Counted from the first letter of the stretch, positions 26,708 through 35,501 are shown. The stretch is DNA of 64,000 bases from Chitinophaga jiangningensis (GCF_900142605.1 NZ_FRBL01000001.1:186001-250000), one strand, 5' to 3'. The notes: a model not told the origin generated them from the sequence alone. Translations and numbers: made by a program.

Positions 26708-27475
26708 ATGAATAAAGTGATTACAGCAGCCCTGCTACTCCTGATGATCAGCAGCACCGGCTTCTCCCAAAAGAAAATAAAAGTACTCAGCTACAACATT
26801 CATCATGGTGCCAACATGAAAAATGTGATTGACCTGCCTGCCATTGCAGCGGTAATCAATGCTGAAATGCCCGACCTGGTAGCATTACAGGAAGTAGACA
26901 GCGCTACCGGCCGCAGTGGAAAAATAGATCAGCTGAAAGAGCTGGCCAGGCTTACCGGCATGCATTGTTACTTTGGCCGCTCCATGAAATACGATGGTGG
27001 CGGTTACGGTACCGGTATTCTCTCCCGCTATCCGATCAAAGAAGCCACCACTCTGCAAATGCCGGTGGGTGAAGGAAAAGAGCCGAGAGCGTCCGGCATC
27101 ATAGTGGCACAAATCCCCGGCACCAAAGGGGTACGCTTTGTGAGCACCCACCTGGATGTGGAAGACGAAGACACCTGGCGCATCCAGGAAGCCGAGCTGC
27201 TTAACAGTCAGTTCAGCAAAAGTAAAATCCCGGTAATCATAGCCGGAGATTTTAATGCTTTGCCTGACAGTAAGCCTATCGCCACTTTCAAAAAAGTATT
27301 TACCGATATTTCTGCTGATTCAGGCCCAAGCTTTCCTTCGGAAGCACCACGGATCAAACTGGATTACATCATGACCGCCAAGGCCCCTGCCAGCTGGAAA
27401 GCCACGCAGGTAAAGGTTATCAACGAACCAATGGCCTCTGACCATCGTCCGGTGTATGTAGAAATCAGCTTTTAA
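26708..27475 (+). CDS. Secreted endonuclease/exonuclease/phosphatase-family hydrolase
   Basis: About 255 aa from the ATG at 26708, giving a clean signal peptide that ends TGFSQ. EEP motifs are 'SYNIHHG', 'LVALQEVDSATGRSG', 'STHLDVEDEDTWR', 'AGDFNALPDS' and 'ASDHRPVYVEI', with all metal and catalytic residues present. The family includes phosphodiesterases, sphingomyelinases and nucleases; the substrate is unknown. It is sandwiched between the phosphodiesterase gene (7 bp) and the GH20 gene (17 bp), so all three are likely co-expressed. Confidence 0.85.
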   Translation: MNKVITAALLLLMISSTGFSQKKIKVLSYNIHHGANMKNVIDLPAIAAVINAEMPDLVALQEVDSATGRSGKIDQLKELARLTGMHCYFGRSMKYDGGGYGTGILSRYPIKEATTLQMPVGEGKEPRASGIIVAQIPGTKGVRFVSTHLDVEDEDTWRIQEAELLNSQFSKSKIPVIIAGDFNALPDSKPIATFKKVFTDISADSGPSFPSEAPRIKLDYIMTAKAPASWKATQVKVINEPMASDHRPVYVEISF

Positions 27476-27492
27476 ACAACTATCACCGTAAT

Positions 27493-29790
27493 ATGACATT
27501 GAGAAAATTATCGCTCTGGGGCCTGTCTGTGGCCCTCCTCGGCCTGTTCAGCTGCAGCAACGGCAGCAATTCAGGCACCCCGAAAGGGAAGGTGAGCATC
27601 ATTCCTATGCCGGTTAGTGTGCAGGAAAAAGCCGACTCATTCCTGCTCAATAAACGCACCGTTATTGTGGCCGGCAACGACGCCGATAAACAAACCGCTG
27701 CCCTGTTCAACAGCTGGATAAAAGAACTCACCGGCTATGAACTGGAAATAGCTGCACAAGGCAGCGACAACGCCATCATCCTCCATAGCGCCAATGACAC
27801 AACTAACGCAGAAGGCTATACGCTGGATGTAAATAACAAAACGATCACCATCAATGGCAATACCGGCGCCGGTACGTTTTATGGTATACAGTCCCTCATT
27901 CAGCTGCTGCCGGTAGAAAAAGCCAATGCCATGTACGTACCTGGTGTGAACATCCAGGACGCGCCACGCTTCGGCTACCGCGGCCTGCACCTGGACGTTA
28001 GTCGCCATTTCTTCCCCGTTGATTTCGTGAAGAAATACATCGACCTGATGGCCATGCATAAGTTCAATACCTTCCACTGGCACCTGACAGACGACCAGGG
28101 CTGGAGAATTGAAATCAAACGTTTCCCGCGCCTGCAGGAAGTTGCTTCCAAGCGCAAGGAAACCATGGCAGGCCACTATGGCGAAGGCAGATTTGATGGT
28201 AAGCCATACGGCGGTTTTTATACCCAGGAAGAAGTAAAGGAAGTAGTAAAATATGCTGCTGAACGTTTTGTGACGGTTATCCCGGAGATTGAAATGCCAG
28301 GCCATGCCTTAGCAGCGCTTGCCGCATACCCTCACCTGGGCTGCACCGGCGGACCATACGAAGTAGGCACCGGATGGGGCGTACTGGACGATGTATTCTG
28401 CGCCGGCAACGACAGCGTATTCACCTTCCTGGAGTCAGTGATGGAAGAAGTACTGCCGCTGTTTCCAAGCAGATACATTCACATCGGCGGCGACGAATGT
28501 CCGAAGGTACGTTGGGAAAAATGCCCTAAATGCCAGGCACGCATCAAAGCCCTTGGCCTGAAAGATGAACATGCCCTGCAAAGCTACTTCATCCAGCGGA
28601 TGGAAAAATATCTCAACGCACAAGGCAAACAGATCATCGGATGGGATGAAATCCTGGAGGGTGGCCTGGCACCAAATGCCACAGTGATGAGCTGGAGAGG
28701 CATTGAAGGGGGCATCACCGCTGCTAAACAGCACCATGATGTGATCATGACACCTGGCAACTACTGCTATTTCGATAAGTATCAGTCAAAGAGCAAAACA
28801 GAACCACTGGCAATCGGCGGATACCTGCCGGTGAGCAAGGTATATGAATACGAACCAGTTCCTACTGAGCTGACAGCGGAAGAAGCTAAATATATTAAGG
28901 GTGCACAGGCCAACCTCTGGTCTGAATACATTGCCAGCCCTGAGCATATGGAATACATGGTATACCCGCGCGCTACTGCCCTGGCGGAAGTGCTGTGGTC
29001 ACCTGCCGGCAAACGTGATTACAACAACTTCGTAGAAAGGTTGAAAGTACATTTAAAACGGCTGGACCAGAAGCATGTGAATTACGCAAAACACGTGTTT
29101 GAAATCACCGGTGTGGTGGAAGATAACCAGAAAGGTGGCGTACAGGTGAAGCTGGACGCTAAACTGGATGGTGGTAAAATCACTTATACTACTGACAGCA
29201 CCGCACCTACACCACAAGGTACTGCCTACACTGAACCGGTACAGGTTCAAAAAACAGGTACTGTTCGGGCCCAGGTATTCCAGGATGGTAAGCCATTTGG
29301 TAATGAGTATAGCCAGGCATTCCTTTACCATAAAGGGCTCGGTAAAAAAGTTACCCTGACTGCCCAGCCGGAAAAAAATTATAATCCTGGCACGCCTGCT
29401 GCCCTGGTGAATGGCATTGAAGGTGCACCTGAGTATAACGACAGCCAGTGGTTCGGATACAAAACCAGTGCGCTCACTGCCGTGGTGGAACTGGACAGCA
29501 TTCAGGATATCAGCGAGTTAGGCACTAACACGATCAGCGCTAAATCTGACTGGATTTATCCTCCTAAGTCTGTAGCTTTTTTAGTTTCGGAAGATGGTAA
29601 GGCTTATAAAGAAGTATACAAGCAGACCAGCTTTACTGCTGAAGGTATAAACAGGGTGAGAGGAAAAATTACACCGGTTAGGGCTAAATATGTGAAGATG
29701 CAGGCGACGCCTAATGGAAATATTCCTGCGGGCGCGGTAGGTGCAGGAAACCCTGCCTGGATGTTTATCGATGAAATTATTATCAATTAG
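27493..29790 (+). CDS. GH20 beta-N-acetylhexosaminidase lipoprotein
   Basis: 765 aa lipoprotein (lipobox LFSC, Cys21). Domains in order: GH20b-type domain (about 35-150), GH20 barrel (about 155-510) with 'WHLTDDQGWRIEIKRFPRL' and the catalytic Asp-Glu pair D334-E335 in 'HIGGDECPK', a chitobiase C-terminal-like module (about 540-620) and a C-terminal discoidin-like module (about 630-765). It removes beta-linked GlcNAc or GalNAc using substrate-assisted catalysis. It fits chito-oligosaccharide or N-glycan trimming, supplying GlcNAc for the NagB-fusion enzyme downstream. Confidence 0.95.
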   Translation: MTLRKLSLWGLSVALLGLFSCSNGSNSGTPKGKVSIIPMPVSVQEKADSFLLNKRTVIVAGNDADKQTAALFNSWIKELTGYELEIAAQGSDNAIILHSANDTTNAEGYTLDVNNKTITINGNTGAGTFYGIQSLIQLLPVEKANAMYVPGVNIQDAPRFGYRGLHLDVSRHFFPVDFVKKYIDLMAMHKFNTFHWHLTDDQGWRIEIKRFPRLQEVASKRKETMAGHYGEGRFDGKPYGGFYTQEEVKEVVKYAAERFVTVIPEIEMPGHALAALAAYPHLGCTGGPYEVGTGWGVLDDVFCAGNDSVFTFLESVMEEVLPLFPSRYIHIGGDECPKVRWEKCPKCQARIKALGLKDEHALQSYFIQRMEKYLNAQGKQIIGWDEILEGGLAPNATVMSWRGIEGGITAAKQHHDVIMTPGNYCYFDKYQSKSKTEPLAIGGYLPVSKVYEYEPVPTELTAEEAKYIKGAQANLWSEYIASPEHMEYMVYPRATALAEVLWSPAGKRDYNNFVERLKVHLKRLDQKHVNYAKHVFEITGVVEDNQKGGVQVKLDAKLDGGKITYTTDSTAPTPQGTAYTEPVQVQKTGTVRAQVFQDGKPFGNEYSQAFLYHKGLGKKVTLTAQPEKNYNPGTPAALVNGIEGAPEYNDSQWFGYKTSALTAVVELDSIQDISELGTNTISAKSDWIYPPKSVAFLVSEDGKAYKEVYKQTSFTAEGINRVRGKITPVRAKYVKMQATPNGNIPAGAVGAGNPAWMFIDEIIIN

Positions 29791-29866
29791 TTCGGGTTTT
29801 ACCGGTCGCCGAAGGCGACCGGTAAAACCCGAAGTGGCGATGGCCGAAGGCCATCGCCACTTCGGG
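29791..29866. repeat. Double-hairpin element 2
   Basis: The first hairpin pairs 29791-29810 with 29814-29833 around GAA; the second pairs 29828-29845 with 29849-29866 around GAA. CCCGAA (29828-29833) is the shared hinge, and TTCGGG recurs at both outer ends. It begins at the base after the GH20 stop codon. A standard terminator follows at 29879, so this element is probably not needed for termination. Confidence 0.88.
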
Positions 29867-29878
29867 GACAAAATAAAG

Positions 29879-29911
29879 AACCGTCTGGCATTACACCAGA
29901 CGGTTTTTTTT
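29879..29911 (+). terminator. Terminator of the GH20 gene
   Basis: A 10-bp perfect stem (AACCGTCTGG / CCAGACGGTT) with a 7-nt loop is followed by a run of eight T's. The rest of the 29791-30114 gap holds double-hairpin element 2 and the upstream region of nagB, where I see no clear TAnnTTTG promoter. Confidence 0.93.
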
Positions 29912-30114
29912 GTTGACTCCTACACCTAATTTATATTATGAAAAAAGCATTCCCGAAAGCATTCAGGTATAATAACGGAATCAGATATAAAAAGGTTCTA
30001 CGCACCGTGAAGAATTTTCAATTAAATAAGTGCTAAATAAACGTAGATATTAGCGGTATTTTTTTTAATTTTCCGGCTCGTTTTTAAACCGCATCTAATC
30101 AAAAACGTTTACAA

Positions 30115-32040
30115 ATGACGATTAATCATCAGGAAATCGAACTGATCGACAGCTTTGAGCAAATTGCTGTGGAAATTCATTCCTCTGCCAAAGAGGGTTC
30201 CAAAGCAGTTGCCCAGGAAATCGCCGCGCTGATCCGCGAGCGTCAGGCTGCCAATCAAAAATGTGTATTAGGACTGGCGACAGGCTCCACTCCTAAGTTT
30301 CTCTATGCCGAACTTGTACGCCTGCACAAGGAAGAAGGACTGAGCTTCAAAAATGTAATTACGTTTAACCTGGATGAATACTACCCAATAGAGCCGGATG
30401 CTCTCCAGAGCTACAACCGCTTTATGAAAGAACACCTGTTCAATCATGTGGATATTCCTGAAGGCAATTACAACGTTCCGGATGGTACGATCCAGAAAGA
30501 CCAGATCAAAAAATACTGCGAGCAGTATGACAGAAAAATCGAAGAAGCCGGTGGCATTGATATCCAGATCCTGGGTATTGGTAACAACGGGCATATCGGT
30601 TTTAACGAGCCTGGTTCCAACATCAACTCACACACCCGTCTGATCACGCTGGACAACAGTACCCGTCTGGCAAATGCATATGAGTTCCCTAACATGAGCC
30701 AGGTGCCTCGTTTGGCAATTACCATGGGTATCGGCTCCATCATGAAGGCTAAGCGCGTATTGCTGATGGCCTGGGGTTCTCACAAATCCAAAATCGTTCG
30801 CCGTTCTGTAGAAGGGCAAAGCACTGACCAGGTGCCTGCTTCCCTGCTGCAACAGCATGCCAACTGCAAATTCGTAATCGACGAGCAGGCTGCTGCTGAC
30901 CTCACCCGCTTTAAAGAGCCATGGCTCACCGGCGACTGCGAATGGACGCCTAAACTGATCCGCAAGGCAGTAACCGGCCTCGCCCTCAAACTGGATAAGC
31001 CCATCCTCATGCTCACCGATAAAGACTACAACGAAAATGGTTTGAACGACCTCGTAGTACAATACGGTTCCGCATATGAGCTGAATATTAAAGAATTCAA
31101 CGCTATCCGCGACACCATCACCGGATGGCCTGGCGGAAAACCTGGTCCTCAGCTGCCTAAGCACCCTGAGCGTTCAGAGCCTGCCAAAAAAACTGCCCTG
31201 ATCTTCTCTCCGCATCCGGACGACGATATCATCTCCATGGGCGGTACCTTCATCCGCCTGCATGAGCAAGGCCACGATGTACACGTTGCTTACCAGACTT
31301 CCGGTAACATCGCCGTAACAGACGAATTTGTACTGCGTTTCGTTGACTTCGCCGTAGGTTTCGAAAACATGTTCGATATCGATGGTAGCAAGTCCACTCA
31401 AATCCTCGCTGACGCCAGAGCGTTTATCAACAGCAAAAAGCCCAGCCAGAAAGATACGCCGGAGATCCGCTCCATTAAAGGACTGATCCGCCGTTGCGAA
31501 GCCAAAGCTACCTGTCGCTACGTAGGCATCGCCGAAGGTAATGAGCATTTCATGAACCTGCCTTTCTATGAAACCGGCCTGGTTGAAAAGAAACCTATGG
31601 GTCCTGAAGATGTGAAACTGACGGTAGACCTGCTCCGCAAAATCAAACCTCAGCAGGTATATTGCGCAGGTGACCTCGCCGATCCGCATGGTACCCACAA
31701 GGTATGTCTGGATATCATCTTTGCAGCACTGGAAATCGTTAAAAACGACGACTGGGCGAAGGATTGCTGGGTATGGCTGTACAAAGGTGCATGGCAGGAA
31801 TGGGAAATCCATGAAATCGAAATGGCTGTACCAATGAGCCCTGACCAGGTATACCAGAAACGTCTCGGTATCTTCATTCACCAGAGCCAGAAGGACGTGG
31901 TGCCTTTCCAGGGTACTGATAGTCGCGAGTTCTGGGAGCGTGCAGAAGATCGTAACGCTAATACCGCTCAGTTATACGATAAACTCGGATTACAGCAATA
32001 TGCAGCAATGGAAGCGTTCGTACGCTATCATTTTATGTAA
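30115..32040 (+). CDS. nagB: Glucosamine-6-phosphate deaminase fused to PIG-L/LmbE-like domain
   Basis: 641 aa. Residues 1-275 are NagB ('GLATGSTPKFLYAEL', 'NLDEYYPI', 'GIGNNGHIGFNEPGS'), turning glucosamine-6-P into fructose-6-P and ammonia. Residues about 355-640 are a PIG-L/LmbE-like deacetylase domain with H367-P-D-D ('SPHPDDDIISMGG') and H525/H528 in 'DPHGTHKV', so its zinc ligands look intact. The fusion is known in Bacteroidota, but the role of the second domain is not settled. No separate nagA is in this window. Confidence 0.93.
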   Translation: MTINHQEIELIDSFEQIAVEIHSSAKEGSKAVAQEIAALIRERQAANQKCVLGLATGSTPKFLYAELVRLHKEEGLSFKNVITFNLDEYYPIEPDALQSYNRFMKEHLFNHVDIPEGNYNVPDGTIQKDQIKKYCEQYDRKIEEAGGIDIQILGIGNNGHIGFNEPGSNINSHTRLITLDNSTRLANAYEFPNMSQVPRLAITMGIGSIMKAKRVLLMAWGSHKSKIVRRSVEGQSTDQVPASLLQQHANCKFVIDEQAAADLTRFKEPWLTGDCEWTPKLIRKAVTGLALKLDKPILMLTDKDYNENGLNDLVVQYGSAYELNIKEFNAIRDTITGWPGGKPGPQLPKHPERSEPAKKTALIFSPHPDDDIISMGGTFIRLHEQGHDVHVAYQTSGNIAVTDEFVLRFVDFAVGFENMFDIDGSKSTQILADARAFINSKKPSQKDTPEIRSIKGLIRRCEAKATCRYVGIAEGNEHFMNLPFYETGLVEKKPMGPEDVKLTVDLLRKIKPQQVYCAGDLADPHGTHKVCLDIIFAALEIVKNDDWAKDCWVWLYKGAWQEWEIHEIEMAVPMSPDQVYQKRLGIFIHQSQKDVVPFQGTDSREFWERAEDRNANTAQLYDKLGLQQYAAMEAFVRYHFM

Positions 32041-32065
32041 TTGCGTGATATACTTATTTTTTTCA

Positions 32066-32095
32066 GGGGGCTGTCGGTTGACAGTCCCCTTTTTG
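32066..32095 (+). terminator. Terminator of nagB
   Basis: GGGG-GCTGTC pairs with GACAG-TCCCC around a GGTT loop (10 bp with one mismatch), followed by a T-rich stretch. It lies 25 bp after the nagB stop. Confidence 0.88.
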
Positions 32096-32100
32096 TTTTT

Positions 32101-32176
32101 TACGCCCATCCACCGGGCCTTCGGCCCGGCGGATGGGCGTAAAGATTGTGCGCCCGAGGCGGACAATCTTTACGCC
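32101..32176. repeat. Double-hairpin element 3 (first of a tandem)
   Basis: The first hairpin pairs 32101-32119 with 32123-32141 around TTC (one mismatch); the second pairs 32136-32154 with 32158-32176 around CGA (one mismatch). GGCGTA (32136-32141) is the shared hinge and TACGCC recurs at both ends. With the next element it fills most of the 32041-32381 gap. Confidence 0.85.
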
Positions 32177-32191
32177 AATGACAACCCAATG

Positions 32192-32265
32192 CAAGGGGGA
32201 GTACGGGGCGCAGCCCCGGTACTCCCCCTTGGTCCTTCCTGCCGAAGGCAGGAAGGACCAAGGGG
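32192..32265. repeat. Double-hairpin element 4 (second of a tandem)
   Basis: The first hairpin pairs 32192-32209 with 32213-32231 around GCA with one bulged base; the second pairs 32225-32243 with 32247-32265 around GAA, perfect over 19 bp. CCCCTTG (32225-32231) is the shared hinge and CAAGGGG recurs at both ends. Only 15 bp separate it from the preceding element; their arms are unrelated in sequence. Confidence 0.85.
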
Positions 32266-32381
32266 CCAAAAGCTTGCCTGCATAACATTTGCATAACGCC
32301 ATCTTAACTACCACTGGTATAATTTACCCTTCATATTGCAAATATTCCTTTAAATTACGCCACAAACTATAATGCGCTTCA

Positions 32382-32951
32382 ATGGAAAATGACATCCTCA
32401 TTGACTTCCGTTTTACTAAAACGAAACCTGGCTTCGGAGATCTGTTTCTGATTACGGGTGAACCACATCCTAAATTCGCCCCCCGTAATAATTCCTTCGA
32501 GAAGCTGGCCCCACTGGGCTTTGAGCAACTGGACGACTTTTTCGGCATCCTGAACAGTGAAGAAGCCGGCGACGATGTAATCGTATGGCTCTTCCCCATG
32601 CTCAATGGCGAAGAAGTATTTCACAGCAGCGGCTCCTTCGATGCCATCCGCCTCTCATACAACGCACTGCGTAATACCGCCGACAGCCTCGCCATCCTTC
32701 AGGCCTGCTATGATGCCATCACCGCCAACCTGGATACCGAAGCCCTCTTCGAAGGCAACGTCATCCGTTCATTCGAGCCCGTTAGTGCCAAAGCAAATGA
32801 AATTATCAGCTACTGGCGCAATAACCAGATAGAACCCGGCTCAGAAGCCAGCCTGCTCATCGATGAAGATGATGATGAAGACTGGGACGACGATGAATAC
32901 ATCGATGAAGACTGGGTAGATGAAGATGAAGACGATACCAGCAAGAAATAA
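32382..32951 (+). CDS. Hypothetical protein with acidic tail
   Basis: 189 aa, no signal peptide, so cytoplasmic. Residues 1-150 look like a compact mixed domain ('DILIDFRFTKTKPGFGDLFLITGEPHP'); the last about 35 residues are almost all Asp/Glu with a few aromatic residues. I recognise no family. Acidic tails of this kind often bind basic partners or metal ions, but nothing here shows which. It stands alone, closed by a strong terminator. Confidence 0.75.
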   Translation: MENDILIDFRFTKTKPGFGDLFLITGEPHPKFAPRNNSFEKLAPLGFEQLDDFFGILNSEEAGDDVIVWLFPMLNGEEVFHSSGSFDAIRLSYNALRNTADSLAILQACYDAITANLDTEALFEGNVIRSFEPVSAKANEIISYWRNNQIEPGSEASLLIDEDDDEDWDDDEYIDEDWVDEDEDDTSKK

Positions 32952-32970
32952 TAATATTTCGATTATATAG

Positions 32971-33006
32971 AAAGAGGACGATTTACAGTTGTAAATCGTC
33001 CTCTTT
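32971..33006 (+). terminator. Terminator of the acidic-tail gene
   Basis: A 16-bp perfect stem (AAAGAGGACGATTTAC and its complement) with a 4-nt loop (AGTT) is followed by a T-rich stretch. Confidence 0.93.
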
Positions 33007-33072
33007 CTTTTTGTACCAGCTACTATCTCCCAAAAAAATATTAAATTGTAAGCACCTATACAACTAAACCTG

Positions 33073-33459
33073 ATGCCAACAACTATGACTAAACGTAATT
33101 CCAAAGGCGTTGCCGGACTTGTATTAGCCGCTGTAATCGTAGGCGCACTCCTGATTTCCGGTATTCCCGGCTCCCGCAAAGCATCCCACGAAAAACATGC
33201 AGTCAGAACAGCCACCGTGGAAGAAGTAAAAGAAGGCTCCCCAGGCATTATTATTCACCTGAAAAACGATCCGAAAATCTATTTCATCAATACCAAACAT
33301 CACCAGCAGCTCACCGCTGCCCACCTCCAACAGCAACTCACCGGTAAAGAAACCCAGCTGGTAGTGGCAGATAACTGGTCGCCACTCGATCCCTTTTCCA
33401 GTATGCAGGAAATTGAAGCCATCGAACTGGATCACCACACGATCTATTCGGCACACTAA
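33073..33459 (+). CDS. Small membrane-anchored hypothetical protein
   Basis: 128 aa (an ATG at 33085 is an alternative start). A single helix at about 14-32 ('GVAGLVLAAVIVGALLISGI') anchors a soluble domain of about 90 residues with 'GIIIHLKNDPKIYFINTKH'. No family is recognised. The arrangement suggests the soluble part lies outside the cytoplasm. It precedes a lipoprotein gene by 40 bp. Confidence 0.65.
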   Translation: MPTTMTKRNSKGVAGLVLAAVIVGALLISGIPGSRKASHEKHAVRTATVEEVKEGSPGIIIHLKNDPKIYFINTKHHQQLTAAHLQQQLTGKETQLVVADNWSPLDPFSSMQEIEAIELDHHTIYSAH

Positions 33460-33499
33460 CCTTTTTTCTTTATCTTAGTCACCTGTATATGTGTGACTT

Positions 33500-34321
33500 A
33501 TGAAGAAGATTACCTATTTGTTACTCGCCGTTGTTTTGATTGCCTGCGATCGTAAAGGCAGCAGCAAGTATGATAATGAGGAAGATACCAACACGGCCAA
33601 AACGCAGACCAACACCAAAAAAACACCCGCAAAAGCTGCCAAACCTATCGGCGGCGAAAGAATCAATAAATCCGCTACCATCCGGCAACAACCCAACGGG
33701 ACTGCCCTCGCCAGTCTGCTGGACTACGTACCCGTGCGCTGCGCCTCCATCCGCAAAGGCTGGTACCCCGTAAGCGTTGATTTTGATATTACTGCCGACG
33801 AATACCGCAAACCCAGCTTCCGCAAAGGCCGTAAGCTCGTGGTAAACGGCGTACCCGCCGGTAGCCTCCTCCGTGATGTAAAACTGCCCGTTTCTACCAA
33901 TGGCGACCGTATGTGGGCTACCATCGACGGCTATACGGAACAAAGCAGCATCCGCCAGGGGACCATCATTGAAGTGGCAGCAGTTAATTTCCTGAAGCAA
34001 CATAAAGACTACAGCGTTGCAGGCCTACAGCCTTTTATCCACAACTTCCAGCTGGACGAAGACAGCGCCATCAAACCCTACGCCCTCTACTACAACTACG
34101 AAAGCGGCATCGATGATCCCAGTCCCGGCTACCGCCTCGCATTTATCTGCCAGGGAAAACAGCTCATCGGCATCCTGCATTCCCGCCCACTCACCCTGCA
34201 AGGTACTACGCCCAAGCGCCTCCAGCGGGGCTTTGCCGTGAACTTCCTCCCCGGCATCGACGACTACCTGAAAGAAGATTTCTGCAAGAAGTTCAATACC
34301 TATATAGTTTCGGTTGATTAA
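33500..34321 (+). CDS. Hypothetical lipoprotein
   Basis: 273 aa with lipobox 'LIAC' (Cys16), then a Thr/Lys-rich linker (about 20-48) and a soluble domain of about 220 residues. The segment 'SATIRQQPNGTALASLLDYVPVRCASIRKGWYPVSVDF' resembles an SH3b-like region, seen in envelope proteins that bind cell wall. The family is not recognised with confidence. Probably in the outer or inner membrane facing the periplasm. Confidence 0.7.
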   Translation: MKKITYLLLAVVLIACDRKGSSKYDNEEDTNTAKTQTNTKKTPAKAAKPIGGERINKSATIRQQPNGTALASLLDYVPVRCASIRKGWYPVSVDFDITADEYRKPSFRKGRKLVVNGVPAGSLLRDVKLPVSTNGDRMWATIDGYTEQSSIRQGTIIEVAAVNFLKQHKDYSVAGLQPFIHNFQLDEDSAIKPYALYYNYESGIDDPSPGYRLAFICQGKQLIGILHSRPLTLQGTTPKRLQRGFAVNFLPGIDDYLKEDFCKKFNTYIVSVD

Positions 34322-34415
34322 GGTCATAACATTTGGTTATCACCTATTACTTTTAAAGATTTGACTTCAGCCTTGCTGGTGCTGACCTTTGCGGGCATAA
34401 CCAATAGTACAGCAC

Positions 34416-35372
34416 ATGGCACACCAGCACATCAGCAGCAACAAAGTCAGACTTAGCCCGCTACGCAAACCACTGTTTATTACGGCGGCAGCAGCTACCC
34501 TGCTACCAGTCGTATCTCCGCCCGTGGCCTTACTCCTGGGCATCGCACTGGCACAAACCACCGGCAACCCTTATGCACAGCTAACGCGGCGTACCACCCA
34601 GTGGCTGCTGCAACTTTCCGTTATAGGCCTCGGCTTCGGCATGAACGCCCACCAGGCATTTCAGGCAGGGAGAGCAGGACTGTTCCTCACCATCGCTTCT
34701 ATTGCTGCCACACTCCTGCTTGGCTACCTGCTCGGAAAAATACTGGGCATCGATAAAAACACCAGCCATCTCGTATCCAGCGGTACCGCCATCTGCGGCG
34801 GCAGCGCCATCGCCGCTATTGCGCCCGTGGTGAAAGCGAACGACAAACAACTCTCCGTTTCCCTGGGCATTATATTCCTGCTCAATAGTGTAGCCCTGTT
34901 CCTCTTTCCCGTGCTGGGGCACCTCCTGCACCTGAGTCAAACACAGTTTGGCCTTTGGAGTGCGATAGCTATACACGACACCAGTTCCGTAGTGGGTGCT
35001 GCCGGCAAATACGGCCCTGAAGCCTTGCAGGTAGCCACCATGGTGAAGCTATCCCGGGCACTATGGATCATCCCCGTATCCCTGCTCACCGGGCTGCTCT
35101 TCAGAAATGGTAAGAGCAAAATCAAAATTCCCTGGTTTATCGGGCTGTTTGTAATAGCTATGCTGCTCAATACATTTTTCCCGTTGGGTCATGTCAGTTA
35201 TACCCTTACCAGCGCCGCCAAAACGGGATTGTCGCTCACCCTTTTCCTGATTGGTAGTAACCTCAGCAGGGAAATTCTTAGCGGCATTGGCTGGAAACCA
35301 CTGCTGCAAGGCGTCTTACTCTGGGTATTCATCAGCACCACCACCCTCATGGCCATTATCTTCCTGCAGTAA
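34416..35372 (+). CDS. YeiH/UPF0324 family putative anion exporter
   Basis: 318 aa with about 9-10 membrane helices. Family marks are 'TGNPYAQLTRRTTQWLLQLSVIGLGFGMN', 'SSGTAICGGSAIAAIAPV' and 'IHDTSSVVGAAGKYG'. Members are annotated as putative sulfate exporters; direct evidence for the substrate is weak. Single gene; its stop codon lies in a perfect inverted repeat. Confidence 0.9.
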   Translation: MAHQHISSNKVRLSPLRKPLFITAAAATLLPVVSPPVALLLGIALAQTTGNPYAQLTRRTTQWLLQLSVIGLGFGMNAHQAFQAGRAGLFLTIASIAATLLLGYLLGKILGIDKNTSHLVSSGTAICGGSAIAAIAPVVKANDKQLSVSLGIIFLLNSVALFLFPVLGHLLHLSQTQFGLWSAIAIHDTSSVVGAAGKYGPEALQVATMVKLSRALWIIPVSLLTGLLFRNGKSKIKIPWFIGLFVIAMLLNTFFPLGHVSYTLTSAAKTGLSLTLFLIGSNLSREILSGIGWKPLLQGVLLWVFISTTTLMAIIFLQ

Positions 35373-35385
35373 ACCACTGCAGGAA
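35361..35385 (+). terminator. Inverted repeat spanning the yeiH-like stop codon
   Basis: TTCCTGCAGT pairs perfectly with ACTGCAGGAA around AAACC. The left arm is the last coding sequence and its final T is the first base of the TAA stop. No T-run follows, so it may be a processed 3' end rather than a classic terminator. Confidence 0.6.
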
Positions 35386-35402
35386 ATATGACCGCATTTC
35401 CT

Positions 35403-35410
35403 TACATTTG
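35403..35410 (+). promoter_or_regulatory. Likely -7 element for the methyltransferase gene
   Basis: TACATTTG matches TAnnTTTG, 91 bp upstream of the start codon at 35502. Confidence 0.45.
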
Positions 35411-35501
35411 AAATACTGAAGGATTGTCAGGAATTTTTCGGGACGCATCGGCACGAGGTCAACCAATTCGCTATTAGATAACCATTACACTTCTTTCCCC
35501 T

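Noticed and set aside
25750..26757. 335-codon minus-strand frame opposite the phosphodiesterase
   Set aside because: Antisense shadow; the plus strand carries signal peptide and metal motifs.
32101..32265. CRISPR array or tRNA cluster
   Set aside because: The hairpins do not share a repeat sequence, there are no regular spacers and no cas genes.
32379..32624. 81-codon minus-strand frame starting MKYFFAIEHGEEPYDYIV
   Set aside because: It looks protein-like at first, but it is fully antisense to the acidic-tail gene, which has a terminator in the right place.
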